A stretch of DNA of 64,000 nucleotides from positions 1 through 64,000 of the forward strand of contig JAJXWB010000012.1 in assembly GCA_021781815.1 (NCBI GenBank), in the 5' to 3' direction. The position numbers and the translations under genes were made by a program. The notes under the pieces were generated by a model. It saw only the letters and a list, made by a program, of their open reading frames with translations. It was not told the origin of the DNA and did not search any database. The DNA comes from Pseudomonadota bacterium (GTDB taxonomy: Bacteria > Pseudomonadota > Alphaproteobacteria > Rhizobiales > Beijerinckiaceae). Positions 51,802 to 61,644 of this stretch are shown one piece after another; position 1 is the stretch's first letter; each line of letters starts with the position of its first letter.

Positions 51802-51941
51802 AATCTGGCGGCGACGGATTTGCAATCCGTAACGGCGCAGACCCGATTTCAAACTCAGGAGAGCTGCGCGCCTGCGATCTGACGCGCGCGGCCGGGCGCG
51901 AAGGGCGGATCTACGGCGCCAAATTTGCAAGAAAGCAGGCG

Positions 51942-52490
51942 TCAGCGCGACGAAATGTGCATCATCTTGCCAATCGACGCGCCGACCGTGCTGATCGAGG
52001 AGCCGACATCGCCAAGACGCTGCATGAGGGCTGCGCCCGTCGGCGCGAAATGCGGCAGTTCGAAGCCGACCAGTCGCAGTCTCTCGTCGCGGCGCGCCGC
52101 CACGGGTGTCTGGCTTTCAGGCGTTGCGTCCAGGGCGGCCGGGCGAGCGGGCGGCAGCGGCGCAGCGACGAGCTTCAGGCGCGGCGCTTGCCGGATCATG
52201 CTGGCCACTGGCGTCGGCGCGGGGGCGGCGTCCGACGTCCAGGCGCGGCCCGGCTTGAATGTGCGAAGGTTTTCGTCGGCGAGGATGAACTGTGGACTGT
52301 AGCTCAATTCGCGCTTGTCAATCTGGCCAGCATCGAGCCGTCCGGCCATCTTTTGCGCGGAGGGCGGTCCTGACAGGATGAGCAGGCCTGCCTGTCCCAG
52401 CAGACCCGTCGCGGCGATGAAGGCGCCGGCCAGCGCAAAATCGCGTGCACGCCCGGCGACGCTCGCCGTCTGCGGAATTTGAGCCGACAT
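51942..52490 (-). CDS. Hypothetical membrane-anchored protein
   Basis: 182 aa; one hydrophobic segment then Ala/Pro-rich region. Confidence 0.5.
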   Translation of the reverse strand: MSAQIPQTASVAGRARDFALAGAFIAATGLLGQAGLLILSGPPSAQKMAGRLDAGQIDKRELSYSPQFILADENLRTFKPGRAWTSDAAPAPTPVASMIRQAPRLKLVAAPLPPARPAALDATPESQTPVAARRDERLRLVGFELPHFAPTGAALMQRLGDVGSSISTVGASIGKMMHISSR

Positions 52491-52647
52491 AACGCCTCCC
52501 CAGAAATGACAAGCGCAAGAGAATCGTCAGATTCAGACGAAAGCAAGGCGTTGGCGCGGCGGTGACAAGGGAGATGGAACAAGACCCTTGAAGCCTGCGA
52601 CCGCTTCCAATTTGCTATAGTGTCGCAGCAGGTCATACGGGGGCGAA

Positions 52648-53277
52648 ATGACTGCCGAACTCAATGACGCCATACTGGATTTTGCAAAGCTCAAGCTCGC
52701 GGACAAGGTCGCGGCAATCGCGAACGCGCTCGTCACGGTCGAAGCGCGGCTTGAGCGAGCGGAGCGGCGTCTGGGGCATTTCGGCGACCGGCCCTCCGAC
52801 TATGCGGAAGCGATCGGGTTGGAAGTTCTCGGTGTCGACCCGCGCGAGCTGAGCGTCGGCGAAGCAGTCTTTCGCACGGAACTTCCGACGGCGACCTTGT
52901 TCGAGCGCGCCGGCATTGCGTTGTCGGCGTCCGAGGCGAAATGGCTGGACAAGATCGATGCGCTTGTGATCGCGCCGGCGGCGCCCGACAATTCCTTTCT
53001 GGCGCTGATTGATGGACATGAAGTCATCGGCGCGCGGTTGCCGGGGATGAGCTCGCCCTGGGCGATCCGAAATTTCAGACATTTCGCCAAGCTGCTGCAG
53101 GCCGGCGGCGCGTTCGAGAATGTCTTTGTCGGCGAATTCTCGATCATTTCCGCGCACGCCGAAGACAAGTCGATCACGGACCAATCCTTCGCGCTCTACA
53201 GTGTGTTCACTCGACCGTTCCGGCACAAAGGGCAGGATGCGCTGGTCTATGCCGCGGGAATTCAGTTTCCGAGCTGA
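52648..53277 (+). CDS. Hypothetical protein
   Basis: 209 aa, balanced composition, own upstream region. Confidence 0.6.
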   Translation: MTAELNDAILDFAKLKLADKVAAIANALVTVEARLERAERRLGHFGDRPSDYAEAIGLEVLGVDPRELSVGEAVFRTELPTATLFERAGIALSASEAKWLDKIDALVIAPAAPDNSFLALIDGHEVIGARLPGMSSPWAIRNFRHFAKLLQAGGAFENVFVGEFSIISAHAEDKSITDQSFALYSVFTRPFRHKGQDALVYAAGIQFPS

Positions 53278-53306
53278 CGGCGGAACGAGGCGTCTGGCCG
53301 GGGGCG

Positions 53307-54347
53307 TCAGGCGCGGAGCCAGCCTGCGATGCGCAGCCATTCCACGTCGAGCGTGCGCGCGCCCATGAACAACGAGAGATGGCTGCAGTCCGCCTCGACA
53401 TATTCGATTCGATCCGGCGGCGCGCCGACAAGCCCGCGTGCGGCTTCGACCTGCGCGGGCGGCGCAACCAGGTCGCGCGCGCCGGCGAGGAGGTAGAGCG
53501 GCGCCGCGACCCGCGACAGCGGCGTCGGCTGGCCGAATACCGGGAAGTCGCCATGCGCGAGGCGGTTCTCCCGAAACAGCCAGTTCAGCACGTCGGCGTA
53601 GTAGCGGCCGGGAAGATCGAGCGCACGGGCGTTCCATGCCACGAAGGCGGCGGCGATCTCGGGGGCGAGCGCGGCGACCTGCAGAACCTCCTGCGCCTCT
53701 GATTCCGCCGCGCCGCTTGCACGGAAAGCGGCGAGCGTCCTCTCGCCGCTGACGACGCCGCCGCCTGCTGCGATCAGTTCGTCCAGCACGTCGGGCAGCA
53801 CGAATTGCGCGCCTTGCGCAATCGACGAGGAAAAAGACAGATCGACAGGCGAGCCGGCGACGACCAGCCGCCGTACTTTCCGCGGCAGCGCGGCGGCATA
53901 GAGTAGCGATAGCCATCCGCCTTGACACAGGCCGATCAGGTCGCCGGGCGCGCCGATGAGATCCACGGCGATATTGAGATCGGAGAGACAGGAATCAATC
54001 GACAGGCCGGCCAGCTCGTGCGTCGCCGACTTCCATTCGGCGAGCGCAACCGGCCCCACGCCGTAGGACTCAAGCGCGGCGACGAGGCTGTGCCCAGGCG
54101 CCAGATCGGCGATGCCCGCGTCATGGATGGCGAAGGGCGCGACGACAAGCGCCGGGCGTTTTCCGGATTGCGACGACGAGAATCGCCGCAGCCTCATTGT
54201 TGGCATATCGGCGATGATCTCGTTCGGCGTCGTCCATGGAATCTCGCGCTTCCCGACGATTTCCGGCGCGACCGCGCGCGCCGCCAGATCCAGGGTCCAT
54301 TGCAGCGGCCACAGCCAGAAATCGAAAGCATTGCGGGCGTCAGCCAT
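53307..54347 (-). CDS. Alpha/beta hydrolase related to PHA synthase/intracellular PHB depolymerase
   Basis: 346 aa; lipase-box-like GLCQGGW with Cys nucleophile, AGARDLVAPP, DCSHLSLFMG. Confidence 0.65.
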   Translation of the reverse strand: MADARNAFDFWLWPLQWTLDLAARAVAPEIVGKREIPWTTPNEIIADMPTMRLRRFSSSQSGKRPALVVAPFAIHDAGIADLAPGHSLVAALESYGVGPVALAEWKSATHELAGLSIDSCLSDLNIAVDLIGAPGDLIGLCQGGWLSLLYAAALPRKVRRLVVAGSPVDLSFSSSIAQGAQFVLPDVLDELIAAGGGVVSGERTLAAFRASGAAESEAQEVLQVAALAPEIAAAFVAWNARALDLPGRYYADVLNWLFRENRLAHGDFPVFGQPTPLSRVAAPLYLLAGARDLVAPPAQVEAARGLVGAPPDRIEYVEADCSHLSLFMGARTLDVEWLRIAGWLRA

Positions 54348-54519
54348 GCGCGCCTCCCCAGCGCCAGGGAATGAAACGCCGTGGTTGTGGCGATCGCAAG
54401 GCCGGTGCGGCAATTGAGCGCACAAGTCGCGCCCGGCGCATTACAATTCGATTGACATGCCAGCCGCGGGCGCCCCACTTTCCGGCGACGAAACAAGTCA
54501 GATGTTCAGGGAGACCGGG

Positions 54520-55752
54520 ATGCGCAAGTTTTTGGCGGGCATAAGCATTCTTGCAGGCCTTTTGGGCGGGGCGGCGCGCGCGGAGGACACGGTCAAGATC
54601 GGCTACATCGATCCGCTGTCGGGCGGCGGCGCTTCTGTCGGCGAGATTGGCCTGAAGCATTTCCAGTGGCTCGCCGATCAAATCAACGCCGAGGGCGGAC
54701 TGCTCGGCAAGAAGGTCGAAATTCTGCCGCTCGACAACAAAGTCAACCCGCAGGAATCGCTGGTTCAGGCGCAAAAGGCGATCGACGCCGGCGCCCACTA
54801 CATCACACAGGGCAACGGTTCGTCGGTGGGCGCTGCGCTTGAAGACTTCGTGACGAAATTCAACGACCGCAATCCCGGCAAGGAAGTTCTGTACTTCAAT
54901 TACGCCGCGGTCGACGACGCGCTGACCAATGAGAAGTGCTCCTACTGGCATTTTCGATGGGACGCATCATCGGCGATCAAGATGACGGCGATCACCAATT
55001 ATTTGAAGACGAAGCCGGATGTTAAAAAGGTCTATCTGATCAATCAGGACTATTCCTTCGGCCAGGGCGTGCGGGTGCTGGCGCGCGACATGCTGAAGGC
55101 CAAGCGGCCTGACGTCGAGATCGTCGGGGACGAACTGCATCCGCTCCTGAAGATCACGGACTTTTCGCCATACATCGCCAAAATCAAGGCGTCGGGCGCC
55201 GACACCGTCATCACAGGAAACTGGGGCCAGGACATTGCGCTGCTGCTGAAGGCCGCGGCCGACGCCGGGCTGCAAGCGAACTGGTACACCTATTACGCCG
55301 GCGGCGCCGGCGGCCCGACCGCCATCAAGCAGGCGGGTCTCGTGCACAAGGTGTTCGACATCGTCGAAGGTAATCCGAACAGCGCGCCCGAAAGCGCGCA
55401 GAAGACGGAGACCGAATTCCGCCAGAAGTTTGGCGTGACTCTCTGGTATCCGCGCGCGGTCAACGAAATGCGCATGTTCGCCAAGGCAGTGAAGGAGGCG
55501 AACTCCCTCGACCCGAAGGCTGTCGCCGCCAAGCTCGAAGGCATGACCATCGAGGTGTTCGACGGCGGCCAGGGTACGATGCGAAAGGACGATCATCAGT
55601 TCTTCCAGGACATGTACATCCGTTCGTTCGGCCCGCTCGATCCGGGAGCGAAGTTCGACGAGGAGAATACAGGCTGGGGCTGGAAGCAGCAGGGCAAGAT
55701 CGCCGCTGCTGACACCAACGTGCCCACGACCTGCAAGATGGAGCGGCCGTAA
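54520..55752 (+). CDS. Liv-type ABC transporter substrate-binding protein
   Basis: 410 aa; signal peptide; KIGYIDPLSGGGASVGEIGLKHFQWLADQINAEGGLLGKKVEIL. Confidence 0.92.
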   Translation: MRKFLAGISILAGLLGGAARAEDTVKIGYIDPLSGGGASVGEIGLKHFQWLADQINAEGGLLGKKVEILPLDNKVNPQESLVQAQKAIDAGAHYITQGNGSSVGAALEDFVTKFNDRNPGKEVLYFNYAAVDDALTNEKCSYWHFRWDASSAIKMTAITNYLKTKPDVKKVYLINQDYSFGQGVRVLARDMLKAKRPDVEIVGDELHPLLKITDFSPYIAKIKASGADTVITGNWGQDIALLLKAAADAGLQANWYTYYAGGAGGPTAIKQAGLVHKVFDIVEGNPNSAPESAQKTETEFRQKFGVTLWYPRAVNEMRMFAKAVKEANSLDPKAVAAKLEGMTIEVFDGGQGTMRKDDHQFFQDMYIRSFGPLDPGAKFDEENTGWGWKQQGKIAAADTNVPTTCKMERP

Positions 55753-55765
55753 TGGGGCTGCGCCG

Positions 55766-55807
55766 TCATCCCGCGGCGCTCGCGGCAGCGGGCGTCGGCG
55801 GGGATGA
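55766..55807 (+). repeat. Inverted repeat between substrate-binding protein and permease genes
   Basis: TCATCCC ... GGGATGA flanking a GC-rich loop. Confidence 0.4.
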
Positions 55808-55883
55808 AGGCTCTCGCGCGTTTCGGGCGGCGATCGTCGTCTTCAGCGAGGCTCGCTTTCCCGCACGAGGGTTTTGAAACTCC

Positions 55884-56819
55884 ATGCTCGAAATCATCAC
55901 CTTCTCGACGCTGAACGGCGTGCTGTACGGCATGTTGCTGTTCATGATGGCGAGCGGACTTACGCTGATCTTCAGCATGATGGGCGTGCTGAATTTTGCG
56001 CACGCCAGTTTCTACATGGTCGGCGCCTATTTCGGGTTCGAAATATCGCGTCGTGTCGGCTTCTGGCCGGGGTTCGTCGTAGCGCCTCTGCTGGTCGGCG
56101 CCCTCGGCGCGCTGGTCGAACGCTATGGACTGCGCCGTGTGCATCGCTTCGGTCATGTCGCCGAGCTTCTGTTCACCTTCGGACTCGCCTTCGTCATCGA
56201 AGAACTCGTCAACATGATTTGGGGCAAGCTGCCGGTCGACTATCGCGTGCCGCCGTCGCTGGATTTTGTCGCGTTTCGGCTGTTCGACACCACCTATCCC
56301 GCCTATCGCATGTTCATGCTGGCGACGGCGGTGGCGATATTCGCTTTCCTGCTGATCGTGCTCAAGCGCACGCGCGTCGGCCTGATCATCCAGGCGGCGT
56401 TGACGCATCCAAACATGGTGGCCATGCTCGGCCACGACGTGCCGACCGTATTCATGATGGTGTTCGGCGTGGGCGCGGCTCTTGCGGGTCTGGCCGGCGT
56501 CATCGCCGGGCCAGCGCTGGTCACGCAGCCGGCGATGGCGGGACTGCTCGGGCCGATCCTGTTCGTGGTCATCGTCGTCGGCGGTCTGGGTTCGCTCGCC
56601 GGCGCATTCGTCGCCTCGCTGCTGATCGGCCTGATCCAGACGTTCGCCGTCGCCATCAACGTGTCGCTGGCCGACATGGTTGGAGGCGACGCGGCTTCCC
56701 GGTTCGGAGAACTTGGTCATGTGACCGTGGCGCAGATTGCGCCTGTCCTGCCTTATCTACTGCTCGTGCTCGTGTTGATTCTGCGTCCCACGGGCCTGTT
56801 CGGGAATCGTGAGACGTGA
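55884..56819 (+). CDS. livH: LivH-type permease
   Basis: 311 aa; LNGVLYGMLLFMMASGLTLIFSMMGVLNFAHASFYMVGAY. Confidence 0.94.
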   Translation: MLEIITFSTLNGVLYGMLLFMMASGLTLIFSMMGVLNFAHASFYMVGAYFGFEISRRVGFWPGFVVAPLLVGALGALVERYGLRRVHRFGHVAELLFTFGLAFVIEELVNMIWGKLPVDYRVPPSLDFVAFRLFDTTYPAYRMFMLATAVAIFAFLLIVLKRTRVGLIIQAALTHPNMVAMLGHDVPTVFMMVFGVGAALAGLAGVIAGPALVTQPAMAGLLGPILFVVIVVGGLGSLAGAFVASLLIGLIQTFAVAINVSLADMVGGDAASRFGELGHVTVAQIAPVLPYLLLVLVLILRPTGLFGNRET

Positions 56820-58078
56820 GCGAAATGTTGCGCATCGCCGCCGCCTTCGCGGCGCTTGCTCTCGGGCTTATGCTCGCGCCGCTGGTTTTCACGTCGGGCT
56901 CCGCGCTGACGACGATGAGCGTGATGGGCGTGATGATCGTCTTCGCGCTTTCCTACAACATGCTGCTCGGGCAAACCGGCCTGCTGTCGTTCGGCCATGC
57001 CGTCTACTACGGGCTTGCCGGATTTTTCGCCGTGCATGCGATGAAATTTCTCGCATTGAACAAGATCGGAGTCTCGTTGCCCTTCATCCCGCTGGTGGGC
57101 GCAGCCGCAGGGCTGTTTTTCGGCGTGCTGTTCGGCGCAGTTTCTACGCGGCGTGCGGGCACGGTGTTTTCGATGATCTCGCTCGGTCTGGGGGAGCTTG
57201 TGGCTGCTTTCGCCAATGTATTGCGCACGTTTTTCGGCGGAGAGGACGGCATAGCCGCCAACCGCGCCAAACTCGCGCCGTTTCTGGGCTACAAGTTCGG
57301 ACCGCAAATTCAGGTCTACTATGTGATCGCCTTCTGGTGCTTCGTGTGCGTCGCCCTCATGTATGCGCTTACGCGCACGCCCTTCGGGCGCATGTGCAAC
57401 GCAGTTCGGGACAATCCGGAGCGTGTGGAATTCGTCGGCTATTCGACGCAGCGATTGCGATTCACTGCCTTCACTCTGTCGGCGCTGTTCGCCGGCGTGG
57501 CCGGCGCGCTCGCCGCAATCAATTTCGAATTGATGAATTCGCAGGCGGCTGGCGCCGGCATGTCCGGCCAGGTGCTGCTCATGACGTTCGTTGGCGGGGC
57601 CGGTCATTTCGCCGGGCCGATCATCGGCGCCGCTCTCATCACCTTGCTGCAGATTTCGTTGTCGGATGTAACAAAAGCCTGGATGCTTTATTTCGGGCTG
57701 CTCTTCATCCTCGTCGTGATGTTCTCGCCGGGCGGCGTCGCGGGCGTCCTGGCCCTGCATCGGCCGCTGCTGCGTGGCGGGCGCATCTTCAGGCTTGCGC
57801 CGGTCTATGCGGCGACGGCCCTGCCGCTCGCGGCCCTCGTCACCGGCGGGATCGTGCTGATAGAACTTGCGCATCACATGCTGGTCGAGGCGCAAAGCGA
57901 CGGGGCGTCGACGTCGGTGTTTCACGTTCCCATGGACGGGGCGAGCCCGCTTCCATGGATTTGTACGCTCGCCCTGTTCTTCGGCGGCGCGCTTGGTCTG
58001 CGTGCGATCTGGCCGAAAATAGGGGACGCATGGGCGTCGGCGATGATGACGCAAACCGCCGGGAAGAACACGAAATGA
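56816..58078 (+). CDS. livM: LivM-type permease
   Basis: 420 aa; LSYNMLLGQTGLLSFGHAVYYGLAGFF. Confidence 0.93.
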   Translation: MSEMLRIAAAFAALALGLMLAPLVFTSGSALTTMSVMGVMIVFALSYNMLLGQTGLLSFGHAVYYGLAGFFAVHAMKFLALNKIGVSLPFIPLVGAAAGLFFGVLFGAVSTRRAGTVFSMISLGLGELVAAFANVLRTFFGGEDGIAANRAKLAPFLGYKFGPQIQVYYVIAFWCFVCVALMYALTRTPFGRMCNAVRDNPERVEFVGYSTQRLRFTAFTLSALFAGVAGALAAINFELMNSQAAGAGMSGQVLLMTFVGGAGHFAGPIIGAALITLLQISLSDVTKAWMLYFGLLFILVVMFSPGGVAGVLALHRPLLRGGRIFRLAPVYAATALPLAALVTGGIVLIELAHHMLVEAQSDGASTSVFHVPMDGASPLPWICTLALFFGGALGLRAIWPKIGDAWASAMMTQTAGKNTK

Positions 58079-58827
58079 CGCCTGCTCTCTCTCTCAGGGA
58101 CGTGCGCAAGAATTTCGGCCCGACTGAAATCATCCGCGGCCTCAATCTCGACATTGGCCGGGGCGAACGGCACGCGATCATCGGGCCGAACGGCGCCGGC
58201 AAGTCGACGATGTTTCATCTGATCAGCGGGCGAATCAAGGTCACGTCCGGCTCAATCACGCTCAAGGGCGAGGAGATCACGCGTCTGGCGCCTTACGAGA
58301 TCAACCGGCGAGGCCTGTCGCGCAGCTTTCAGGTGACGAATATTTTCCCCAAGCTGTCGGTCTACGAAAACATCCGCTGCGGCGTGCTCTGGTCGCTCGG
58401 CTATCGGTATTCGTTCTGGCGCTTTGTCGATCGGCTGCGTGACGCCAATCTGCGCACGGAAGAAGTCATGGAATTGATCGGGCTCGCGGCGCGGCGCGAT
58501 ACGCCGGCCGGCATTCTGACCTACGCCGAACAGCGCGCGCTCGAAATTGGCGTGACGATCGCGGGCGCCGCCGACGTCATCATGCTGGATGAGCCGACGG
58601 CAGGCATGAGCAACGCCGAGACCGAGCTGGCGACGACGCTCATCCGCAAGGTGTCGGAAGGCCGCACGCTCGTCATGGTCGAGCACGATATGAGCGTGGT
58701 ATTTGGCCTGGCCGATCGAATTTCGGTGCTGGTCTACGGGCAGATCATCGCTTCGGGACCGCCAGAGGCGATCCGCGCTGACAAGGCCGTGCGCGAGGCC
58801 TATCTCGGCGAGGAGGCGCAGGCATGA
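58075..58827 (+). CDS. livG: LivG-type ATP-binding protein
   Basis: 250 aa from ATG 58075; GPNGAGKSTMFHLISG. Confidence 0.93.
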   Translation: MTPALSLRDVRKNFGPTEIIRGLNLDIGRGERHAIIGPNGAGKSTMFHLISGRIKVTSGSITLKGEEITRLAPYEINRRGLSRSFQVTNIFPKLSVYENIRCGVLWSLGYRYSFWRFVDRLRDANLRTEEVMELIGLAARRDTPAGILTYAEQRALEIGVTIAGAADVIMLDEPTAGMSNAETELATTLIRKVSEGRTLVMVEHDMSVVFGLADRISVLVYGQIIASGPPEAIRADKAVREAYLGEEAQA

Positions 58828-59528
58828 GCGCGCTGCTCGAAGTCGAGAACCTCAATGCCTACTACGGGAAAAGCCACATCCTGCAAGGCGTGGACTTCCA
58901 TGTCGGGGAAGGCGAGATCGTCTCGCTCCTCGGCCGTAATGGCGTTGGCCGCTCCACGACGATCAAGGCGATCATGGGCGATGTGCGGTCGCATGGTTCG
59001 ATTCGGTTCAAGGGACGCGAGATCGCAGGCCTCAAACCGCACCAGATCGCACGGCTCGGTCTGGGTTACGTGCCCGAGAATCGCGACATCTTTCCCGGCC
59101 TGACCGTGCGGCAGAATCTGCTCCTCGGCCAGAAGACCGCCAGGCAGACGGGCCGCTGGTCGGAAGCCGACATGTTCCGAATTTTCCCCCGTCTTGAGGA
59201 GCGCGCCGATACCGCGGCCGGCGTGCTTTCAGGCGGCGAGCAGCAGATGCTGACCATGTGCCGGACGCTGATGGGCGATCCAGATCTCGTCATGATCGAT
59301 GAGCCGACGGAGGGCCTCGCGCCGAAGATGGTCGAGCTGGTGGGGCGGCTGCTCGGTGAAATAGCCGGCCGCGGCATTTCGATTCTGCTCGTCGAGCAGA
59401 AGCTCACCATCGCTTTGAAGATAAGCGGCCGGCTTTACGTCATGGGACATGGCCGAATCGTGTTCGCGGGCACGCCGGCGGAATTCGCCGCGAATAAGCA
59501 GGTGCGCCAGGAATGGCTGGAAGTGTGA
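58824..59528 (+). CDS. livF: LivF-type ATP-binding protein with atypical Walker A
   Basis: 234 aa; GRNGVGRSTTIKAIMG, signature SGGEQQ. Confidence 0.92.
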   Translation: MSALLEVENLNAYYGKSHILQGVDFHVGEGEIVSLLGRNGVGRSTTIKAIMGDVRSHGSIRFKGREIAGLKPHQIARLGLGYVPENRDIFPGLTVRQNLLLGQKTARQTGRWSEADMFRIFPRLEERADTAAGVLSGGEQQMLTMCRTLMGDPDLVMIDEPTEGLAPKMVELVGRLLGEIAGRGISILLVEQKLTIALKISGRLYVMGHGRIVFAGTPAEFAANKQVRQEWLEV

Positions 59529-59562
59529 GCGCCGACGTGGTTTCGCACGCGACGCCTGCTCG

Positions 59563-60336
59563 TCATTTGCCGTTGAAATTGGGCAACCGGCGTTCGGCAG
59601 TCGCCTTGACGCCCTCCTTGAAATCTTCTGTACGACGCTGCCAGTCCTGCTCGACAAGTTCGCGCTCGGTAGCGACTTCCACTGCGTCGGCGAGGCCGCG
59701 GCGCAATGTCTCGCGGATCGATAGAACCGCGAGTGGCGCGCCCTGTGCGATTTCAGCGGCGAGCGCCCTGGCCGTGGTCCTAACCTCAGCTTCCGAGACG
59801 AGCACGTCGGCCAATCCAATGCGATAGGCTTCCTCGCCGGTGATGCGGCGGCCCGTGTAAAACAGGAGCGCCGCCTGCTGCTGGCCAATGAGGCGCGGCA
59901 GCGTGGTGGTGAGGCCGAAGCCCGGATGCATGCCGAGGCGTGCGAAATTGGCGGAAAAGCGCGCATCGGGGCAGGTGACGCGGAAGTCCGCCATGACTGC
60001 GAGACCCAACCCGCCGCCGATCGCCGCGCCGTGCACGGCGGCGACGATCGGTTTTGCGCCGCGGAAGAGGCGGGCTGCTTCCTTGTAGAGATGTTTGCCG
60101 CCCTCAGCGACCGTGCCCGTGTCCGATCGATTGACGAGATCGGCGCCGGCGCAGAACGACTTGCCTTCTGCGGCGAGCACGCTGGCGCGGATGTTCTTGT
60201 CCTTGTCCGCGGCCTCGAACGCGGCGGCCAACTCGCGGATCAGGGCATTATCGAAATAATTGAAGGGCGGGCGCCGAATGGTGACGATCTGCACGTGGCC
60301 GTCGATATCGACCGTGATGTCCTTGTATGCGGTCAT
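59563..60336 (-). CDS. Enoyl-CoA hydratase/isomerase family protein
   Basis: 257 aa; crotonase fold: SVLAAEGKSFCAGADL, VHGAAIGGGLGLAV. Confidence 0.9.
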   Translation of the reverse strand: MTAYKDITVDIDGHVQIVTIRRPPFNYFDNALIRELAAAFEAADKDKNIRASVLAAEGKSFCAGADLVNRSDTGTVAEGGKHLYKEAARLFRGAKPIVAAVHGAAIGGGLGLAVMADFRVTCPDARFSANFARLGMHPGFGLTTTLPRLIGQQQAALLFYTGRRITGEEAYRIGLADVLVSEAEVRTTARALAAEIAQGAPLAVLSIRETLRRGLADAVEVATERELVEQDWQRRTEDFKEGVKATAERRLPNFNGK

Positions 60337-60479
60337 GGCGTTTCCTCGTTGCGTAACAATAGGTCAATGGACCGGGCGCTCGGCGCCCGCGACCGCACGC
60401 CGGTCGAACGGGTTCCTGCAAGGTCCGTTTGCGATGCCCGGAGAACGGGAGTCCCGCTGTCGCAGTAATGACAGTCCTC

Positions 60480-61631
60480 TCACCTCAATCCCAATCCTCT
60501 CGCGATGATGCCGCGCAGGATCTCGCGTGTGCCGCCGCGCAGAGAGAAGGACGGCGCATGCAATATCGTATGCGCGAGCACGGCGACGTAGGGATTGTCC
60601 GAGCCGCCGTCCGGCTCAACGTCGACGATGAGGCGCAGCGCCTCCACCATGTCCTGTTCCAGCGATGTGCCAAGTTCCTTGACGACTGCGGCCTGCACCG
60701 CCGGGTCTTCGCCGCGCTGGAGCATTCCGGCAATCGAGCGCGACATGCGGCGCAGAGTCATGAGATGCGCAATGATGCGGCCGAGGACGATCGCCGAGCG
60801 GTCGTCGACTGTCCGCCCGAGCATCTGGAAGCCTTCGAGCAACAGGGTGAAGGTCGAGAGGAAGCGGTCCGGGCCGGAGCGTTCGTAGGATAGCTCGCTC
60901 GTCACCTGCTTCCAGCCGTCGCCGAGCTTTCCGAGCAGCGCGCTCTCGGGAAGAAACATGTCATCGAACACCACTTCGTTGAAATGGTGCTGGCCGGAGA
61001 GGTCGTAGATCGGACGCACGGCGATCCCTGGCGTCTTCATGTCGACGATGAACTGGCTGACGCCGGAATGACGATCTTCGGTATTCGAATCCGTGCGGCA
61101 GAACAGGATCATGTAATGTGCGACATGAGCGCCGGAGGTCCATATCTTCGTGCCGTTGACCTTGAACCCGCCATCGACGGCCTGAGCGCGCGTGCGGGTG
61201 GCGGCAAGGTCGGAGCCGGAATCAGGTTCGCTCATGCCGATGCAGAAGTAGCACTCGCCCTTCGCAACCTTCGGCACGAAAAACTGGCGCTGCGCTTCCG
61301 TGCCGAAGCGCAGGATAGAGGGTGCCGACTGGCGATCCGCGACCCAGTGCGCGCCCACCGGAGCGCCGGCCGCGAGCATTTCCTCAAGCACGACATAGCG
61401 TTCGAGCGCGCTGCGCTCGTGACCGCCGTATTGTTTCGGCCAGGTCATGCCGATCCAGCCTTGTGCGCCCATCTTTCTGGAGAATTCGGGATTGCGGCCG
61501 CCCCAGGAGGCCGCGCGTTCATGCGCGCTCATGCCCGCCATTTCGATGTCGAGGAAGGCGCGAACCTTGGCGCGGAGCGTTTCGGTGGATTCGGTGTTCG
61601 GCGGCGGCGGAGCGAAATTCAGTTGCGTCAT
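60480..61631 (-). CDS. Acyl-CoA dehydrogenase
   Basis: 383 aa; CYFCIGMSEPDSGSDLAATRTRA, SLRGGTREILRGIIARGLGL. Confidence 0.92.
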   Translation of the reverse strand: MTQLNFAPPPPNTESTETLRAKVRAFLDIEMAGMSAHERAASWGGRNPEFSRKMGAQGWIGMTWPKQYGGHERSALERYVVLEEMLAAGAPVGAHWVADRQSAPSILRFGTEAQRQFFVPKVAKGECYFCIGMSEPDSGSDLAATRTRAQAVDGGFKVNGTKIWTSGAHVAHYMILFCRTDSNTEDRHSGVSQFIVDMKTPGIAVRPIYDLSGQHHFNEVVFDDMFLPESALLGKLGDGWKQVTSELSYERSGPDRFLSTFTLLLEGFQMLGRTVDDRSAIVLGRIIAHLMTLRRMSRSIAGMLQRGEDPAVQAAVVKELGTSLEQDMVEALRLIVDVEPDGGSDNPYVAVLAHTILHAPSFSLRGGTREILRGIIARGLGLR

Positions 61632-61644
61632 GATCCTCGCTCCT

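Noticed and set aside
51800-51860. tRNA-Cys-like anticodon arm (ACGGA-TTTGCAA-TCCGT)
   Set aside because: No matching D-arm, T-arm (GTTCRA) or acceptor stem around it; better explained as a short hairpin between convergent genes
55596-58054. Long minus-strand ORFs opposite livH/livM (55596-56720 and 56753-58054)
   Set aside because: Antisense shadows with His/Arg/Asp-rich sequence typical of high-GC reverse frames
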